DNA from: Candidatus Omnitrophota bacterium
Lineage (GTDB): Bacteria > Omnitrophota > Gorgyraeia > B26-G9
DNA: 18,850 nt
Assembly (NCBI GenBank): GCA_018399295.1
Contig: JAGYOO010000004.1
Location: 1-18,850, forward strand
Direction of reading: 5' to 3'
The notes under the pieces are model-generated. The model was given only the letters and a program-made list of their open reading frames with translations. It did no database searches and was not told the DNA's origin. The position numbers and the translations under genes are program-made. Shown here piece after piece: positions 1 to 9,155 of the stretch (positions within the stretch are counted from its first letter, which is position 1; each line of letters begins with the position of its first letter).

Positions 1-1
1 G

Positions 2-1102
2 CCGCTATTTACCGGAGGGCGGCTTACCGCCACTTTGCGCAAAGAACAGTTGGGGGAGGAAATCGCGCAGGGAAGCCTGATGCGGTTAAAGATGGATATA
101 TTTTTTCAGGTAAGCAAGGCTTACTACGAGCTGGTGGCGGCCAAAAATAATGTTGATCTGGTAGAGGAACTTGAAGCTGAACACCGACGGCTGCTGGAGC
201 AGGCGGAACAGGAGTTTCGGATCCAGTCGCTTACTCCGGCTGAATTACTTACCTGCCAGTCGTTGTATAATCAAAGTCTTTATCAGCTGGCATCGGCCCG
301 GCGGGATTTTGAGATGGCTAAGCTTAATCTGGAAAAAGAGATGTTCTGCGAGGAACTTGATTTCAATGGACTGGATTATAACCTGAAACCGAGGAAAATC
401 GAGGTCTCGATCGATGAATTGCTGGAGATGGCCTTCCGTAACCGGCCGGAACCTAATGTTCTGGAAAAGGTAATTAATTCCGCTCAGTTTGGTGAAGAGG
501 TCATTAAAAGCGAAGAGCTGCCCAATGTCTCTCTTGTCGGTACTTACGGTCGCAGCGGTGAGGCGTTCAGTCAGCGTGACCTTACCCTGGCTAAAGAGTG
601 GACTGTAATGGGTAAGGTCAAATGGTTCCTCGGAGGTAACACCATGGAAACCACCTACAATAAGGACGTGGTCAGTCCATATAAGGTGACCAGAACGGAT
701 ACGACTGTCGAACAGCAGGTCTTTAACGCAAAATTCTCGTTTTGGGACAATCTTGCTCATTTTACTAAACTCAAAGAGGCCAAGATTACCCGGAAACAGG
801 CGGAAAAGGATTTAATGGAGATGAGAAACAAAATCCGCCAGGAAGTTGAAGACTCTTACTATTCTTACCGAAAACACGATACGCAGCTCGCGCTTGCGTT
901 TAACGAACTGGGATTTCGCCGGAAGCAGCTGGAGATAAGCCGGGCCAAGCGGCGGATGAATGAGGCCACGGTGGCCGAGGTTATGGAGTCCTGGATGCAG
1001 CTGATACAGGCAAATTCGACCAAACAGCAGGCGTTGGCCGGCCTTAATCTTTCGGTGTCGGGTCTAAACCGCGCCGTAGGCATTATTGACCATTTTCAAT
1101 AA
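2..1102 (+). CDS. TolC-family outer-membrane efflux protein (5' end outside window)
   Basis: Outer-membrane channel subunit of a tripartite RND efflux pump. The reading frame is open from the first bases, and the translation begins PLFTGGRLTATLRKEQ, a typical internal TolC-family motif (P-hydrophobic-GG-R/K). The TTG at 35 is therefore not the real start and the gene begins upstream of the window. The visible 366 residues hold the second part of the first OEP repeat (long amphipathic coiled-coil helices rich in E, A, Q, L), a strand-rich part around 165-230, and a second long helical hairpin ending in LNLSVSGLNRAVG, typical of the family C-terminus. The adaptor gene follows 27 bases downstream, which supports the role. 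The exported substrate cannot be told from sequence. The family call is firm; the exact subtype is unknown. Confidence 0.9.
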   Translation, partial: PLFTGGRLTATLRKEQLGEEIAQGSLMRLKMDIFFQVSKAYYELVAAKNNVDLVEELEAEHRRLLEQAEQEFRIQSLTPAELLTCQSLYNQSLYQLASARRDFEMAKLNLEKEMFCEELDFNGLDYNLKPRKIEVSIDELLEMAFRNRPEPNVLEKVINSAQFGEEVIKSEELPNVSLVGTYGRSGEAFSQRDLTLAKEWTVMGKVKWFLGGNTMETTYNKDVVSPYKVTRTDTTVEQQVFNAKFSFWDNLAHFTKLKEAKITRKQAEKDLMEMRNKIRQEVEDSYYSYRKHDTQLALAFNELGFRRKQLEISRAKRRMNEATVAEVMESWMQLIQANSTKQQALAGLNLSVSGLNRAVGIIDHFQ

Positions 1103-1116
1103 AGCGGGAAAGTTCT

Positions 1117-1124
1117 AGGAGGAG
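1117..1124 (+). promoter_or_regulatory. Strong Shine-Dalgarno of the adaptor gene
   Basis: AGGAGGAG lies 5 bases before the ATG at 1130. It is the best Shine-Dalgarno match in the efflux operon and fixes the start of the adaptor. The other operon genes have weaker sites (AAAGG at 2327-2331) or rely on overlap, so the adaptor may be translated most strongly. Confidence 0.75.
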
Positions 1125-1129
1125 CTCTC

Positions 1130-2308
1130 ATGCGAAAATCAATATTCGTGTTCATTACGATCGCGGTAATCTTAATCGGTATTATCTGGTGGGGGGTTGA
1201 TCAAGGCGGCATTCTTAAGCTTAAAGGACAGGAGACCGGACCTGAGATTACCCGGGAGATAACTCCGGAGCCAAAGACCGGAGAAGAAAGGTTCATGAAA
1301 CGGGGGCTGGCAATAAAGGTTTATAAAACCTCCCGGTCGACGTTTGAAGATGTGTTGTTGTCAATGGGGTCGATTAAGGGGGCGGTGACTCGTAAGATGA
1401 ATTTTGAGGTTCCCGGAATCGTCGAATCGGTTACCTGCCGGGAAGGAGACCTGATCAGAAAGGGTGATCTTATCGCCCGGCTTAAACAGAACGAGCTTAA
1501 ACTTAAAATCGATTATAACCGGGCTAAGCTGAAGTCAGCGATGGTCGGATTGTCCCAGGCGGAAAAAAAGGTTAAGCTTCATCGCAAGCTTTATGATATC
1601 GGGGCGATAAACCAGTTAAAACTTTCGGAAGTCGAGTCCGAGGCTAATAACGCTCAACATCAGGTTGAGGCCGCGCAGGTGGAGATCGAGTCAGCGCAGG
1701 AGGAAATGAAAAAAACCGAGATGCGGGCTCCGGAAGATTGTGTGCTCAGTGAAAGGAATATTGAGGTCGGGGAATTGGTAACGCCTTATACCCAGAAGGC
1801 AATGGAGGTAGCCGATATTTCTACTGTCCTGGCCGAAGTCGGAGTAGTGGAAAGAGATGTGACCAAGATAAAGATTGGTCAGCTGGCCCGGGTTTACGTC
1901 GATGCCTTCCCGGATGTGCCGTTTGACGGAATTATCGATAATATCTATCCCGCGCTTTCTGAGAAGACACGGACGCTTCCGGTGGAAGTAAAGGTGGATA
2001 ATTCCCGGCGCATGCTGATGCCGGGGATGTTCGCCCGGGCCGAGATCATTCTGTTTGAGAAACCCGGGGTTATAAGCATCCCCCGTGTCTCGGTAAAAAA
2101 AGCCGGAGACGCCTCGGTTGTCTATGTGGTCGATGAAAGGACCAATACCGTTCAGGAGCGGCTCATTGAGACCGGATACGGCTCCACTGATTATATTGAA
2201 GTCTCCAGAGGGTTGAAGGAAAGTGAGCTGGTTGCGATATCAAACATTGATGCTCTGACTTCCGGGACCCAAATTCAGGTTACCGAGATCCAGGTACGGG
2301 AGATGTAA
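1130..2308 (+). CDS. RND efflux periplasmic adaptor (membrane fusion protein, HlyD/AcrA type)
   Basis: Periplasmic adaptor that bridges the RND permease(s) and the TolC-like channel. The 392 residues begin with a single hydrophobic anchor (about residues 5-22) without a lipobox cysteine, so the protein is probably tethered by an uncleaved helix rather than a lipid. A linker follows, then the first half of the lipoyl/barrel-sandwich domain (about 88-115, with PGIVESV and EGDLIRKGD). Next come a coiled-coil hairpin (about 118-205), the second lipoyl half (MRAPEDCVLSERNIEVGE), and beta-barrel plus membrane-proximal domains containing LMPGMFARAEI. A strong Shine-Dalgarno precedes the start. The only adaptor visible here must serve both downstream permeases, unless others exist elsewhere. 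Substrate unknown. Confidence 0.93.
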   Translation: MRKSIFVFITIAVILIGIIWWGVDQGGILKLKGQETGPEITREITPEPKTGEERFMKRGLAIKVYKTSRSTFEDVLLSMGSIKGAVTRKMNFEVPGIVESVTCREGDLIRKGDLIARLKQNELKLKIDYNRAKLKSAMVGLSQAEKKVKLHRKLYDIGAINQLKLSEVESEANNAQHQVEAAQVEIESAQEEMKKTEMRAPEDCVLSERNIEVGELVTPYTQKAMEVADISTVLAEVGVVERDVTKIKIGQLARVYVDAFPDVPFDGIIDNIYPALSEKTRTLPVEVKVDNSRRMLMPGMFARAEIILFEKPGVISIPRVSVKKAGDASVVYVVDERTNTVQERLIETGYGSTDYIEVSRGLKESELVAISNIDALTSGTQIQVTEIQVREM

Positions 2309-2338
2309 TGTTCCGTACTGATAATTAAAGGTACTTTT

Positions 2339-5300
2339 ATGCGATTGCCAGATTTTTCCGTTCGTCGTCCAGTGACGATCCTGATGTTTACCGCCGGCAT
2401 AGTTTTGCTCGGCGTGATCAGCTGGTCCCGGCTACCTCAGGAGCTGTTTCCGCCGATTACCTATCCGCAGATCACAATTGTCACCTCTTATGAAAACGCG
2501 GCTCCGGAGGAGATCGAAGCTTTGATTACCCGGCCGGTGGAAGAATCTGTGAGCGCCGCCAGCAGTATCCGTAACGTGAGTTCGACTTCCCGGGAAGGAA
2601 CCAGTATCGTTATCTGCGAATTCAACTGGAATACCAACATGGATTTCGCGGCTCTGAACGTACGGGAAAAGATCGATTTGATTAAGGAAAAACTGCCTCG
2701 GGACGCGGAAGAGCCGATCGTCATGAAGTTTAATCCTTTCGATACCCCGATAATGATCCTGAGCGTTACCGCCTCGGAGGGGTACCTCTCTCCCTATGAA
2801 CTCAGGGAGACGTCGCGGCGGATTATAAAGGATGATCTGGAAAAGATTGACGGGGTGGCGCAGATTATTCTTACCGGCGGGCGGGAACGCGAGATCCTGA
2901 TCGAGCTGAACCAGCAGCGGTTAAAGGCCTTTTCCGTCTCGATCATGGATGTTATCGATTTGCTGAAAGAGGCTAACCTGAATTATCCCGCTGGCACTAT
3001 TGAGACCTCTTTTTACGAATATCTGGTGCGGACAATGGGAGAGTTCGAAACGGTCGCGGAAATGAGCGATGTTCCTCTGCTGATAAAGGAGCGGACCCGC
3101 GAGGAGATGGCGGTGAAGCCTCCGGAGACCCGGGAGGAGGAACAGCGCAATAAGCGGATAATCTATCTGCGGGAGCTTGGACAGGTAAAAGATACGCTTA
3201 AGGAAAAGACCAGTGTTTCCCGTTACAACGGCTTTGATAATATTTCTCTGTCAGTGCAGCGCCAGGCCGGGTCGAATACCCTGGCAGTCAATCAGCAGAT
3301 TTACGCGCGGCTGGAAAATCTGCGCCAGACTCTGCCGGATGAGATCGATATCAAGGTGGTTTACGACCAATCCGTGTTTATCTCCAGTTCGATCCGCGAG
3401 TTGAGAAATAATGCCTTGCAGGGCGGTATTCTTGCTTTCCTGATTTTGCTGATATTCCTGCGCAATCTGCGCAGCGCGTTTGTAGTTACCCTGGGGATCC
3501 CGGTTGCTATTCTGTTTTCGCTCATTTTTATGTATTTCGGCAAGCTCTCGCTGAACATGATGTCTCTGGGCGGACTGGCTCTGGGGGTCGGGATGCTCGT
3601 GGATAACGGTATCGTGGTTATCGAGAATATCTACCGTCATCGTCAGATGAACAAGTCGCCGGCCGCAGCCGCGGCCGATGCCTCTAATGAGGTATTCAGC
3701 GCCGTCGTTGGTTCGACCATGACGACGATTGCTGTTTTTCTGCCGCTGATTTTTGTCAGCGGCATTGCCGGACAGCTGTTTAAGGAACTGGCGTTAACCG
3801 TCACATTTTCCCTGATGGCCTCGGTTCTGATCGCCATGACCGTCATTCCGATGTTCATGGCTAAGGGGAAAGGTGGAAAAATGATCAGGGTCAGCGACGA
3901 TAAGGCCTTGATTGCCAAAGAAAAGAGTAAAAAAACAAAAGAACCCGGCCGGATGATGCGGGCGGGGACTTATCTGATCATATTTATCATTCTGGGAGTG
4001 ACGTTCATCGCGGCCCTGGTCAGCTTTCGGTTGATGCTTTCCCTGGATCGGGAGTTCATGCCCAAGCTTGATCAGCGTCAGTTTACGGTAAAGCTGACAA
4101 TGCCCGCGGGTACCAATCTGGATGCTACCGATCGAGTAATGCAGAACCTGGAGAGTGCGATTTTTGAATTTCCTCAGGTTAGGGATGTTACCGTTAATAT
4201 TGGTTCGAGCAAGGAAAGTAAGATGGCGGGGGCGGTTGACGTGCTTGGAGCGAACGAAGCGAATGTCATCATAAATCTTAGTGAACGGCCTCGCCGGAAG
4301 TATTTCGGACTTCTGGGTCCGAAGGTGGGTGAGAAACATAATGATATCGCTACCTCTGATTTTGTTCAGCTGGTCAAAGAGCGTTTGGAGAGGGCGGACC
4401 TGAAGCAGGCAAAGCTTGAGTACATGCTGCAGGAAAGTATTTTCAAGTCCGTGTTTGCCGGCAGTGCTCCCCTGATGATCGCCTTAAAAGGCTTTGACCT
4501 GGAGAATATATTGATCCCGGCGACTCAGGAAATTGAGAAACGACTGGCGGAAGTTCCCGGAGTTTACGGGATAAAAAACAGTTTGAGCCCTCCCAGTCCG
4601 GAAGTTAAGGTTTTTATCCGAAAGGACCGGGCGTCGCTTTATCAGCTGACGGTTAATCAGATAGCCGCTGTCGCTCAGGCGGCAATCAGGGGGTATGTTG
4701 CATCGAAATTCAAGGAAGAAGGCCGGGAGATTGATATTCGCGTTCGCTTGCGGGAGGTTGATCGGGAGGACTACAACCGTGTTGGAAAGCTGATGGTTTC
4801 TTCTCCTCTGGGATTTGATGTTTTTCTGGAGCAGGTCGCTTACCTGGCCCAGGGGCTCGGGCCGACTGAGATTAAGCGGGAAAGCAAGCAGCGGGTAGTG
4901 TTTATCAGCGCGAATATTTACGATCGTTCACTTAATGAAGTAGCCGCGGATACTGAGGATATTCTGGCTGACATCCGGGCCGAACTGCCTCAGAACTACT
5001 CAGTGGAGATTGGCGGCGAAAATCAGGAGATGGTTGAATCCTTTGACAGTCTTAAATACGCTTTGATCCTGGCCCTGGCGCTGGTATATATGATCATGGC
5101 CTCAGAATTTGAGTCGTTGCTTCAGCCGTTTATTATCATGTTTACTGTTCCTTTGTCACTTATCGGTGTCAGCTGGACTCTGTTTCTGACCCAGACCCCG
5201 CTGAGTGTAGTCGTGGTTTTAGGGTTTATAATGCTTGGCGGAATTGTCGTGAACAATGGTATTCTTCTGATAGACTTTATCAATATGGCCAGGGCGGAAG

Positions 5301-5917
5301 GAATGGATAAGGTCGGAGCGGCGGTTCAGGCCGCGAAAGTGAGGGCCCGTCCGATCCTGATGACCTCGCTGACCACTATTTTCGGATTGATGCCTCTGGC
5401 GCTGGCCGTCGGAGAGGGGTCGGAACTGCGCGCTCCGATGGCTAGAACGGTAATGGGAGGCCTTACTACCGCTGCCTTTCTTACTCTGTTTGTAATTCCG
5501 TCAGTGTATATTCTCTTAGAGACGCTGAGAGAAAAGGTCGCGGCTGTTTTCAACCCCGGCCGGATCCGCCTGGATGATTTCAGGGTGCTGGATCACGAGG
5601 GAAGTCTGATCGGAAAGCTGGAAGTCGATTCGACTCTGCCGGAATCCATGGAAAGCTTAGAGCACCGGACCGCGGAAAAACCTTTGGAATCCGCTGATGA
5701 TGGAGACGAACTCAATACCCGGCAGACAGAGGCGCTTGATTATGTGCGGAATAACGGAAAGATAAGCCGGCTGGAGTATGTCATGAAATTTCGCATTTCC
5801 CTGCCTGAGGCCGACCGTGAGCTTGATGAGCTGGTCCAAAAGGGAATGCTGAAACCTGTCGGTGAAGGGCCGCATAAGGTATTCGTGTTTGCGGCCGGTA
5901 AAGAAAAAGATTTATGA
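2339..5917 (+). CDS. RND efflux permease with C-terminal winged-helix-like extension
   Basis: Inner-membrane proton-driven RND transporter of the AcrB/MdtB superfamily. It has the usual 12-helix layout with two large periplasmic loops, an N-terminus MRLPDFSVRRPVTILM, TM4 motif GMLVDNGIVVIEN (D422, N423) and TM10 motif IVVNNGILLID (N972). RARPILMTSLTT follows TM10. Relative to AcrB, D407 is kept, D408 is Asn and K940 is Asn, while the R971 and T978 equivalents are kept. At 1192 residues it exceeds the usual 1020-1060. TM12 ends near 1062, a charged linker follows, and residues about 1125-1185 resemble a winged helix (NTRQTEALDYVRNNGKIS, then ELDELVQKGMLK). There is also an extra charged stretch at about 250-273 in the first periplasmic loop. 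AAAGG lies 7 bases before the ATG. The end overlaps the next permease by 4 bases, suggesting coupled translation. Confidence 0.92.
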   Translation: MRLPDFSVRRPVTILMFTAGIVLLGVISWSRLPQELFPPITYPQITIVTSYENAAPEEIEALITRPVEESVSAASSIRNVSSTSREGTSIVICEFNWNTNMDFAALNVREKIDLIKEKLPRDAEEPIVMKFNPFDTPIMILSVTASEGYLSPYELRETSRRIIKDDLEKIDGVAQIILTGGREREILIELNQQRLKAFSVSIMDVIDLLKEANLNYPAGTIETSFYEYLVRTMGEFETVAEMSDVPLLIKERTREEMAVKPPETREEEQRNKRIIYLRELGQVKDTLKEKTSVSRYNGFDNISLSVQRQAGSNTLAVNQQIYARLENLRQTLPDEIDIKVVYDQSVFISSSIRELRNNALQGGILAFLILLIFLRNLRSAFVVTLGIPVAILFSLIFMYFGKLSLNMMSLGGLALGVGMLVDNGIVVIENIYRHRQMNKSPAAAAADASNEVFSAVVGSTMTTIAVFLPLIFVSGIAGQLFKELALTVTFSLMASVLIAMTVIPMFMAKGKGGKMIRVSDDKALIAKEKSKKTKEPGRMMRAGTYLIIFIILGVTFIAALVSFRLMLSLDREFMPKLDQRQFTVKLTMPAGTNLDATDRVMQNLESAIFEFPQVRDVTVNIGSSKESKMAGAVDVLGANEANVIINLSERPRRKYFGLLGPKVGEKHNDIATSDFVQLVKERLERADLKQAKLEYMLQESIFKSVFAGSAPLMIALKGFDLENILIPATQEIEKRLAEVPGVYGIKNSLSPPSPEVKVFIRKDRASLYQLTVNQIAAVAQAAIRGYVASKFKEEGREIDIRVRLREVDREDYNRVGKLMVSSPLGFDVFLEQVAYLAQGLGPTEIKRESKQRVVFISANIYDRSLNEVAADTEDILADIRAELPQNYSVEIGGENQEMVESFDSLKYALILALALVYMIMASEFESLLQPFIIMFTVPLSLIGVSWTLFLTQTPLSVVVVLGFIMLGGIVVNNGILLIDFINMARAEGMDKVGAAVQAAKVRARPILMTSLTTIFGLMPLALAVGEGSELRAPMARTVMGGLTTAAFLTLFVIPSVYILLETLREKVAAVFNPGRIRLDDFRVLDHEGSLIGKLEVDSTLPESMESLEHRTAEKPLESADDGDELNTRQTEALDYVRNNGKISRLEYVMKFRISLPEADRELDELVQKGMLKPVGEGPHKVFVFAAGKEKDL

Positions 5918-8900
5918 GCCTGCCCCGGTTTTCCATCCAGAAACCTATTACTATTTTCATGATCTTTCTCGGGGCCGTTATCCTGGGCTGGGTATCTTTA
6001 CGCAATCTTCCGGTAGAATTGATGCCGAATACGAGTTTCGGCAATGTTACGATATTTATCAATGTCCGCGGGGGTATTCCCCCGGTAGAGATTGAAGAAA
6101 GAATAACCCGTCCGGTTGAGGAGGCGGTTTCCTCGACCAGCCATGTTCGCAGTATCGAATCTACTTCCGAAGAGGCGAGCGCCACTATTGTGATTAAGTT
6201 CGAGCCGGGAACGAATATGGATTTTGCCGCTCTGGAGGTGCGGGAAAAGTTCGCCCGGGTCCAGAATGACCTGCCCAAAGAGATTGAGAAACCGGTAATC
6301 GCGAAATATGAATATTCGGATGTTCCGGTTATGATCTTAGCGATGACCGGTGGAACCCGGTACACTCCGGAGATACTGGGCAAGATCGTGGATGAGAATA
6401 TGAAGTCACGGCTTGAGCGGGTGGAGGGAGTCGCTGATGTCGAGGTCGGCGGGCGCCGGGAGAGAAAGATTCTGATCGAACTGGCCCAGGACAAACTGGA
6501 TACTTACCGCCTTCAGATCCAGCGGGTTATAAATATTCTTGGCAACAATAACCTTAATCTTCTGGCCGGAGATATTGAGCGGACTCAGGATAAGTTTCTG
6601 GTTCGGGTCATGGGTGAGTACAAGACCGTAACGGACATTGAGAATATGGGCATTGCCTCCACGGAAGGTGGTTCGGTGATTCGCCTGAAGGACATTGCTA
6701 CGGTCAAGGATTCTTATCTTGAGGCAACCAGTTACGCGCGCACCAATCTCTCGCCTACAGTCTCGGTTTATGTTCAAAAGGAGAGCGAGGCCAATACGCT
6801 TCGCACGACGGACGGACTGCTCAAGGAGATCGAAGGATTTAAAAAGGATGAAAATCTCGCTGAGCGGGGCATCCGGCTCATCCCGGTCTATAATCAGGGT
6901 GACTTTATCCGTAAGGCCATAAAAGACGTGCAGAGTTCGCTCATGTTCGGAGCGATTCTGGCGATTATCGTCCTTCTGGTTTTTCTCCGCGATCCCGGCG
7001 CGACTCTTACAGTAGGAATCTCCATCCCCACCGCCATAGTCTGCACGTTTATCTTTATGTATTTTCAGAAGCTGACGATAAATATTATGACTCTCAGCGG
7101 TCTGGCTTTGGGCAGCGGGATGCTTGTGGATAACGCGATCGTTGTTCTGGATAATATCGCGAAAAAGCGTTCAATCGGACTGGATAATCAGGAGGCGGCC
7201 GCTGCCGGAGCTGAAGAGATGTGGCTGTCTATTTTTGCCTCCACCCTGACCACTATTATTGTTTTTCTTCCGTTTATCTTCATTAACAAGGAAATCCGCC
7301 TGATGTATGAAGGGTTGGCGATGACCATTGTTTATGCGCTGCTGGCCAGTCTGTTCGTGGCCGTTACTTTGGTACCGGTACTTGCCGCGTGGTTTATGTC
7401 TCGTCGCAATGCCGGACCGGAAAAATCCGCCAGCTGGTTTTATGAAATAGACACTGCGGCCAAATATAAACAGAAGGCCTCGCCGTTTGATCGGTTTTTC
7501 ACACGTTTGCAGAAGATCTACCGCCGTTCCCTGGTGCGCGCCCTGAAGTTCCGGTATTACCTGATCGTAGCGGTATTTTGTATCTTCGGGATTGCGCTTT
7601 ATGTGTTTACCAGCAAACTCGGTATGGAATTTCTCGGTCATACTCAGGAAAATGAGTTTACCGTATTTATCGAGTTGCCGACCGGAGCCAAACTTGATAT
7701 CTCTGATGAGGTCGTCGGAAAGGTCGAAAAAATACTGGCTGAGGTGCCGGAGGTTAAAACTCTGTCCAGCCGGATAAAGCCCTGGTCAAATCGGGTCTTC
7801 GTGAAGCTGGTTCCGTTATCCGAACGCAACCGGTCTAATCGGGAAATAATCGCGGATCTGCGCAATAAGGTAAAAGATATTCCTAACGCGTTTATTTATT
7901 TTGAAGAACCACAGAGCATGGCGGCGAAGGAGCTGCATATCGAGATCTATGGCTATGATTATTCCACTCTGCGCGAGGTGGCGGTAAATATGTCTAAACG
8001 GATCAGTGAGGTTCAGGGGTTTGCCGATGTTAAGATCAGAATGCGGGAAAAACGCCCCGAGCTTCTGGCGGTAATCGACCGGGCCAAGGCGATTCATTGG
8101 GGTTTAAGTGCCAGTCAGATATCTGAAACCGTTCACGCGAAAATGAGGGGTCTGGTGGCTACCCGATTCCATTCCGAGGCCAAGGAAGTAGAGACCATTG
8201 CCCGGCTCCAGAGAGAAGACCGGCAGAATTTTGATGACGTTCATAAGTTGACTCTTGTGACCGAAGACGGTGACGCTGTTTATCTGGAACAGCTTGTTGA
8301 TTTTAAGCCGGGAGAAGGACCCACCGAGATCTGGCGGAAAAATAAGCAGCGGATGATCGAGGTCAGCGCTACGATGACCAAGTATGACCTCGGAGTTTCC
8401 GTGGACCTGATTCAGGAGTCTCTGAAGGATCTGAAACTTCCGAAAAACTATTACTATCGGTTTGGCGGCGATTATGAAAAGATGGTGCAGGGGAAGAAGG
8501 AGCTGATATTTGTTACTTGGGTGACACTCGCGCTTATCTATATGGTCCTGGCGTCGTTGTTTTCCTCGTATATTCAGCCTGTGGTTATTCTCTCTACCGT
8601 ACCGCTGGCGCTTATCGGGGTAACCGCGGCACTCTGGCTCAGCGGCAAGCCGAAAAGTGTATCCGTGTTTATCGGCATCATCATGCTGGCGGGGATAGTC
8701 GTGAATAACGCGATTATTCTTGTCGATCGGATCAATTACTTTCAGAGAGAAAAGGGAAGGCGCTGGCTTCGCGCGGCGGTAATGGCCGGACAGGACAGGC
8801 TGCGCCCGATTATGATGACCTCGCTGACTACTGTTTTCGGACTGCTTCCCATGGCCCTTGATCGTACCGAGGGGGCCGGTCTTTGGGCGCCTTTGGCCAT

Positions 8901-9066
8901 AACGGTGCTCGGGGGAATGACGGTAGCCACGCTGTTAACGCTGTTCGTCGTACCATCCATTTTTATCGTTACCCAGGACGCGAGAAACATGTTCAAACCC
9001 CGGCGGCCGAAACGAAGCCGTGAGTATGATTGGAAAGGGTTTGAAAAGATATCGGATCTGTCCTGA
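5914..9066 (+). CDS. Second RND efflux permease
   Basis: A second full-length RND permease (1050 residues) whose ATG overlaps the TGA of the first as ATGA, so the two are probably translated together. It has the N-terminus MSLPRFSIQKPITIF, GTNMDFAALEVREK in the first periplasmic loop, TM4 motif GMLVDNAIVVLDN (D406, N407), TM10 motif IVVNNAIILVD (N931) and RLRPIMMTSLTT after it. It shares the Asp-Asn and Asn pattern of its neighbour but is otherwise clearly diverged and lacks the winged-helix tail, so it is not a recent duplicate. Two permeases with one adaptor recall MdtABC, where MdtB and MdtC form mixed trimers. Whether that applies here is inference. A charged tail (RRPKRSREYDWKGFE) ends the protein. 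Substrate unknown. Confidence 0.93.
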   Translation: MSLPRFSIQKPITIFMIFLGAVILGWVSLRNLPVELMPNTSFGNVTIFINVRGGIPPVEIEERITRPVEEAVSSTSHVRSIESTSEEASATIVIKFEPGTNMDFAALEVREKFARVQNDLPKEIEKPVIAKYEYSDVPVMILAMTGGTRYTPEILGKIVDENMKSRLERVEGVADVEVGGRRERKILIELAQDKLDTYRLQIQRVINILGNNNLNLLAGDIERTQDKFLVRVMGEYKTVTDIENMGIASTEGGSVIRLKDIATVKDSYLEATSYARTNLSPTVSVYVQKESEANTLRTTDGLLKEIEGFKKDENLAERGIRLIPVYNQGDFIRKAIKDVQSSLMFGAILAIIVLLVFLRDPGATLTVGISIPTAIVCTFIFMYFQKLTINIMTLSGLALGSGMLVDNAIVVLDNIAKKRSIGLDNQEAAAAGAEEMWLSIFASTLTTIIVFLPFIFINKEIRLMYEGLAMTIVYALLASLFVAVTLVPVLAAWFMSRRNAGPEKSASWFYEIDTAAKYKQKASPFDRFFTRLQKIYRRSLVRALKFRYYLIVAVFCIFGIALYVFTSKLGMEFLGHTQENEFTVFIELPTGAKLDISDEVVGKVEKILAEVPEVKTLSSRIKPWSNRVFVKLVPLSERNRSNREIIADLRNKVKDIPNAFIYFEEPQSMAAKELHIEIYGYDYSTLREVAVNMSKRISEVQGFADVKIRMREKRPELLAVIDRAKAIHWGLSASQISETVHAKMRGLVATRFHSEAKEVETIARLQREDRQNFDDVHKLTLVTEDGDAVYLEQLVDFKPGEGPTEIWRKNKQRMIEVSATMTKYDLGVSVDLIQESLKDLKLPKNYYYRFGGDYEKMVQGKKELIFVTWVTLALIYMVLASLFSSYIQPVVILSTVPLALIGVTAALWLSGKPKSVSVFIGIIMLAGIVVNNAIILVDRINYFQREKGRRWLRAAVMAGQDRLRPIMMTSLTTVFGLLPMALDRTEGAGLWAPLAITVLGGMTVATLLTLFVVPSIFIVTQDARNMFKPRRPKRSREYDWKGFEKISDLS

Positions 9067-9081
9067 CCCCCGGCAGAATTA

Positions 9082-9112
9082 TTCCGCGGTTCCTGTTGCC
9101 TGCGGAACTTTT
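9082..9112 (+). terminator. Candidate intrinsic terminator of the efflux operon
   Basis: TTCCGCGG (9082-9089) pairs with CC-GCGGAA (9099-9107, one bulged T at 9101) around a 9-base loop. It is followed by C and TTTT at 9109-9112. It lies 16 bases after the stop of the second permease, the expected place. The T run is short, so termination may be partial. Confidence 0.5.
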
Positions 9113-9124
9113 CCATAGTAGAAT
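9096..9124 (+). promoter_or_regulatory. Candidate sigma70-type promoter for addAB
   Basis: TTGCCT (9096-9101), 17 bases, then TAGAAT (9119-9124). The -10 has one mismatch to TATAAT; the -35 keeps TTG only. Transcription would begin near 9131, about 25 bases before the addA start. The -35 lies in the 3' half of the candidate terminator hairpin. Confidence 0.35.
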
Positions 9125-9155
9125 AAAAAACAGTTTCTCCGACATTTGATTTTCC

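Noticed and set aside
35..37. TTG as start of the TolC-family gene
   Set aside because: The frame is open upstream to the window edge and encodes a conserved TolC motif (PLFTGGRL), so the true start is outside the window.
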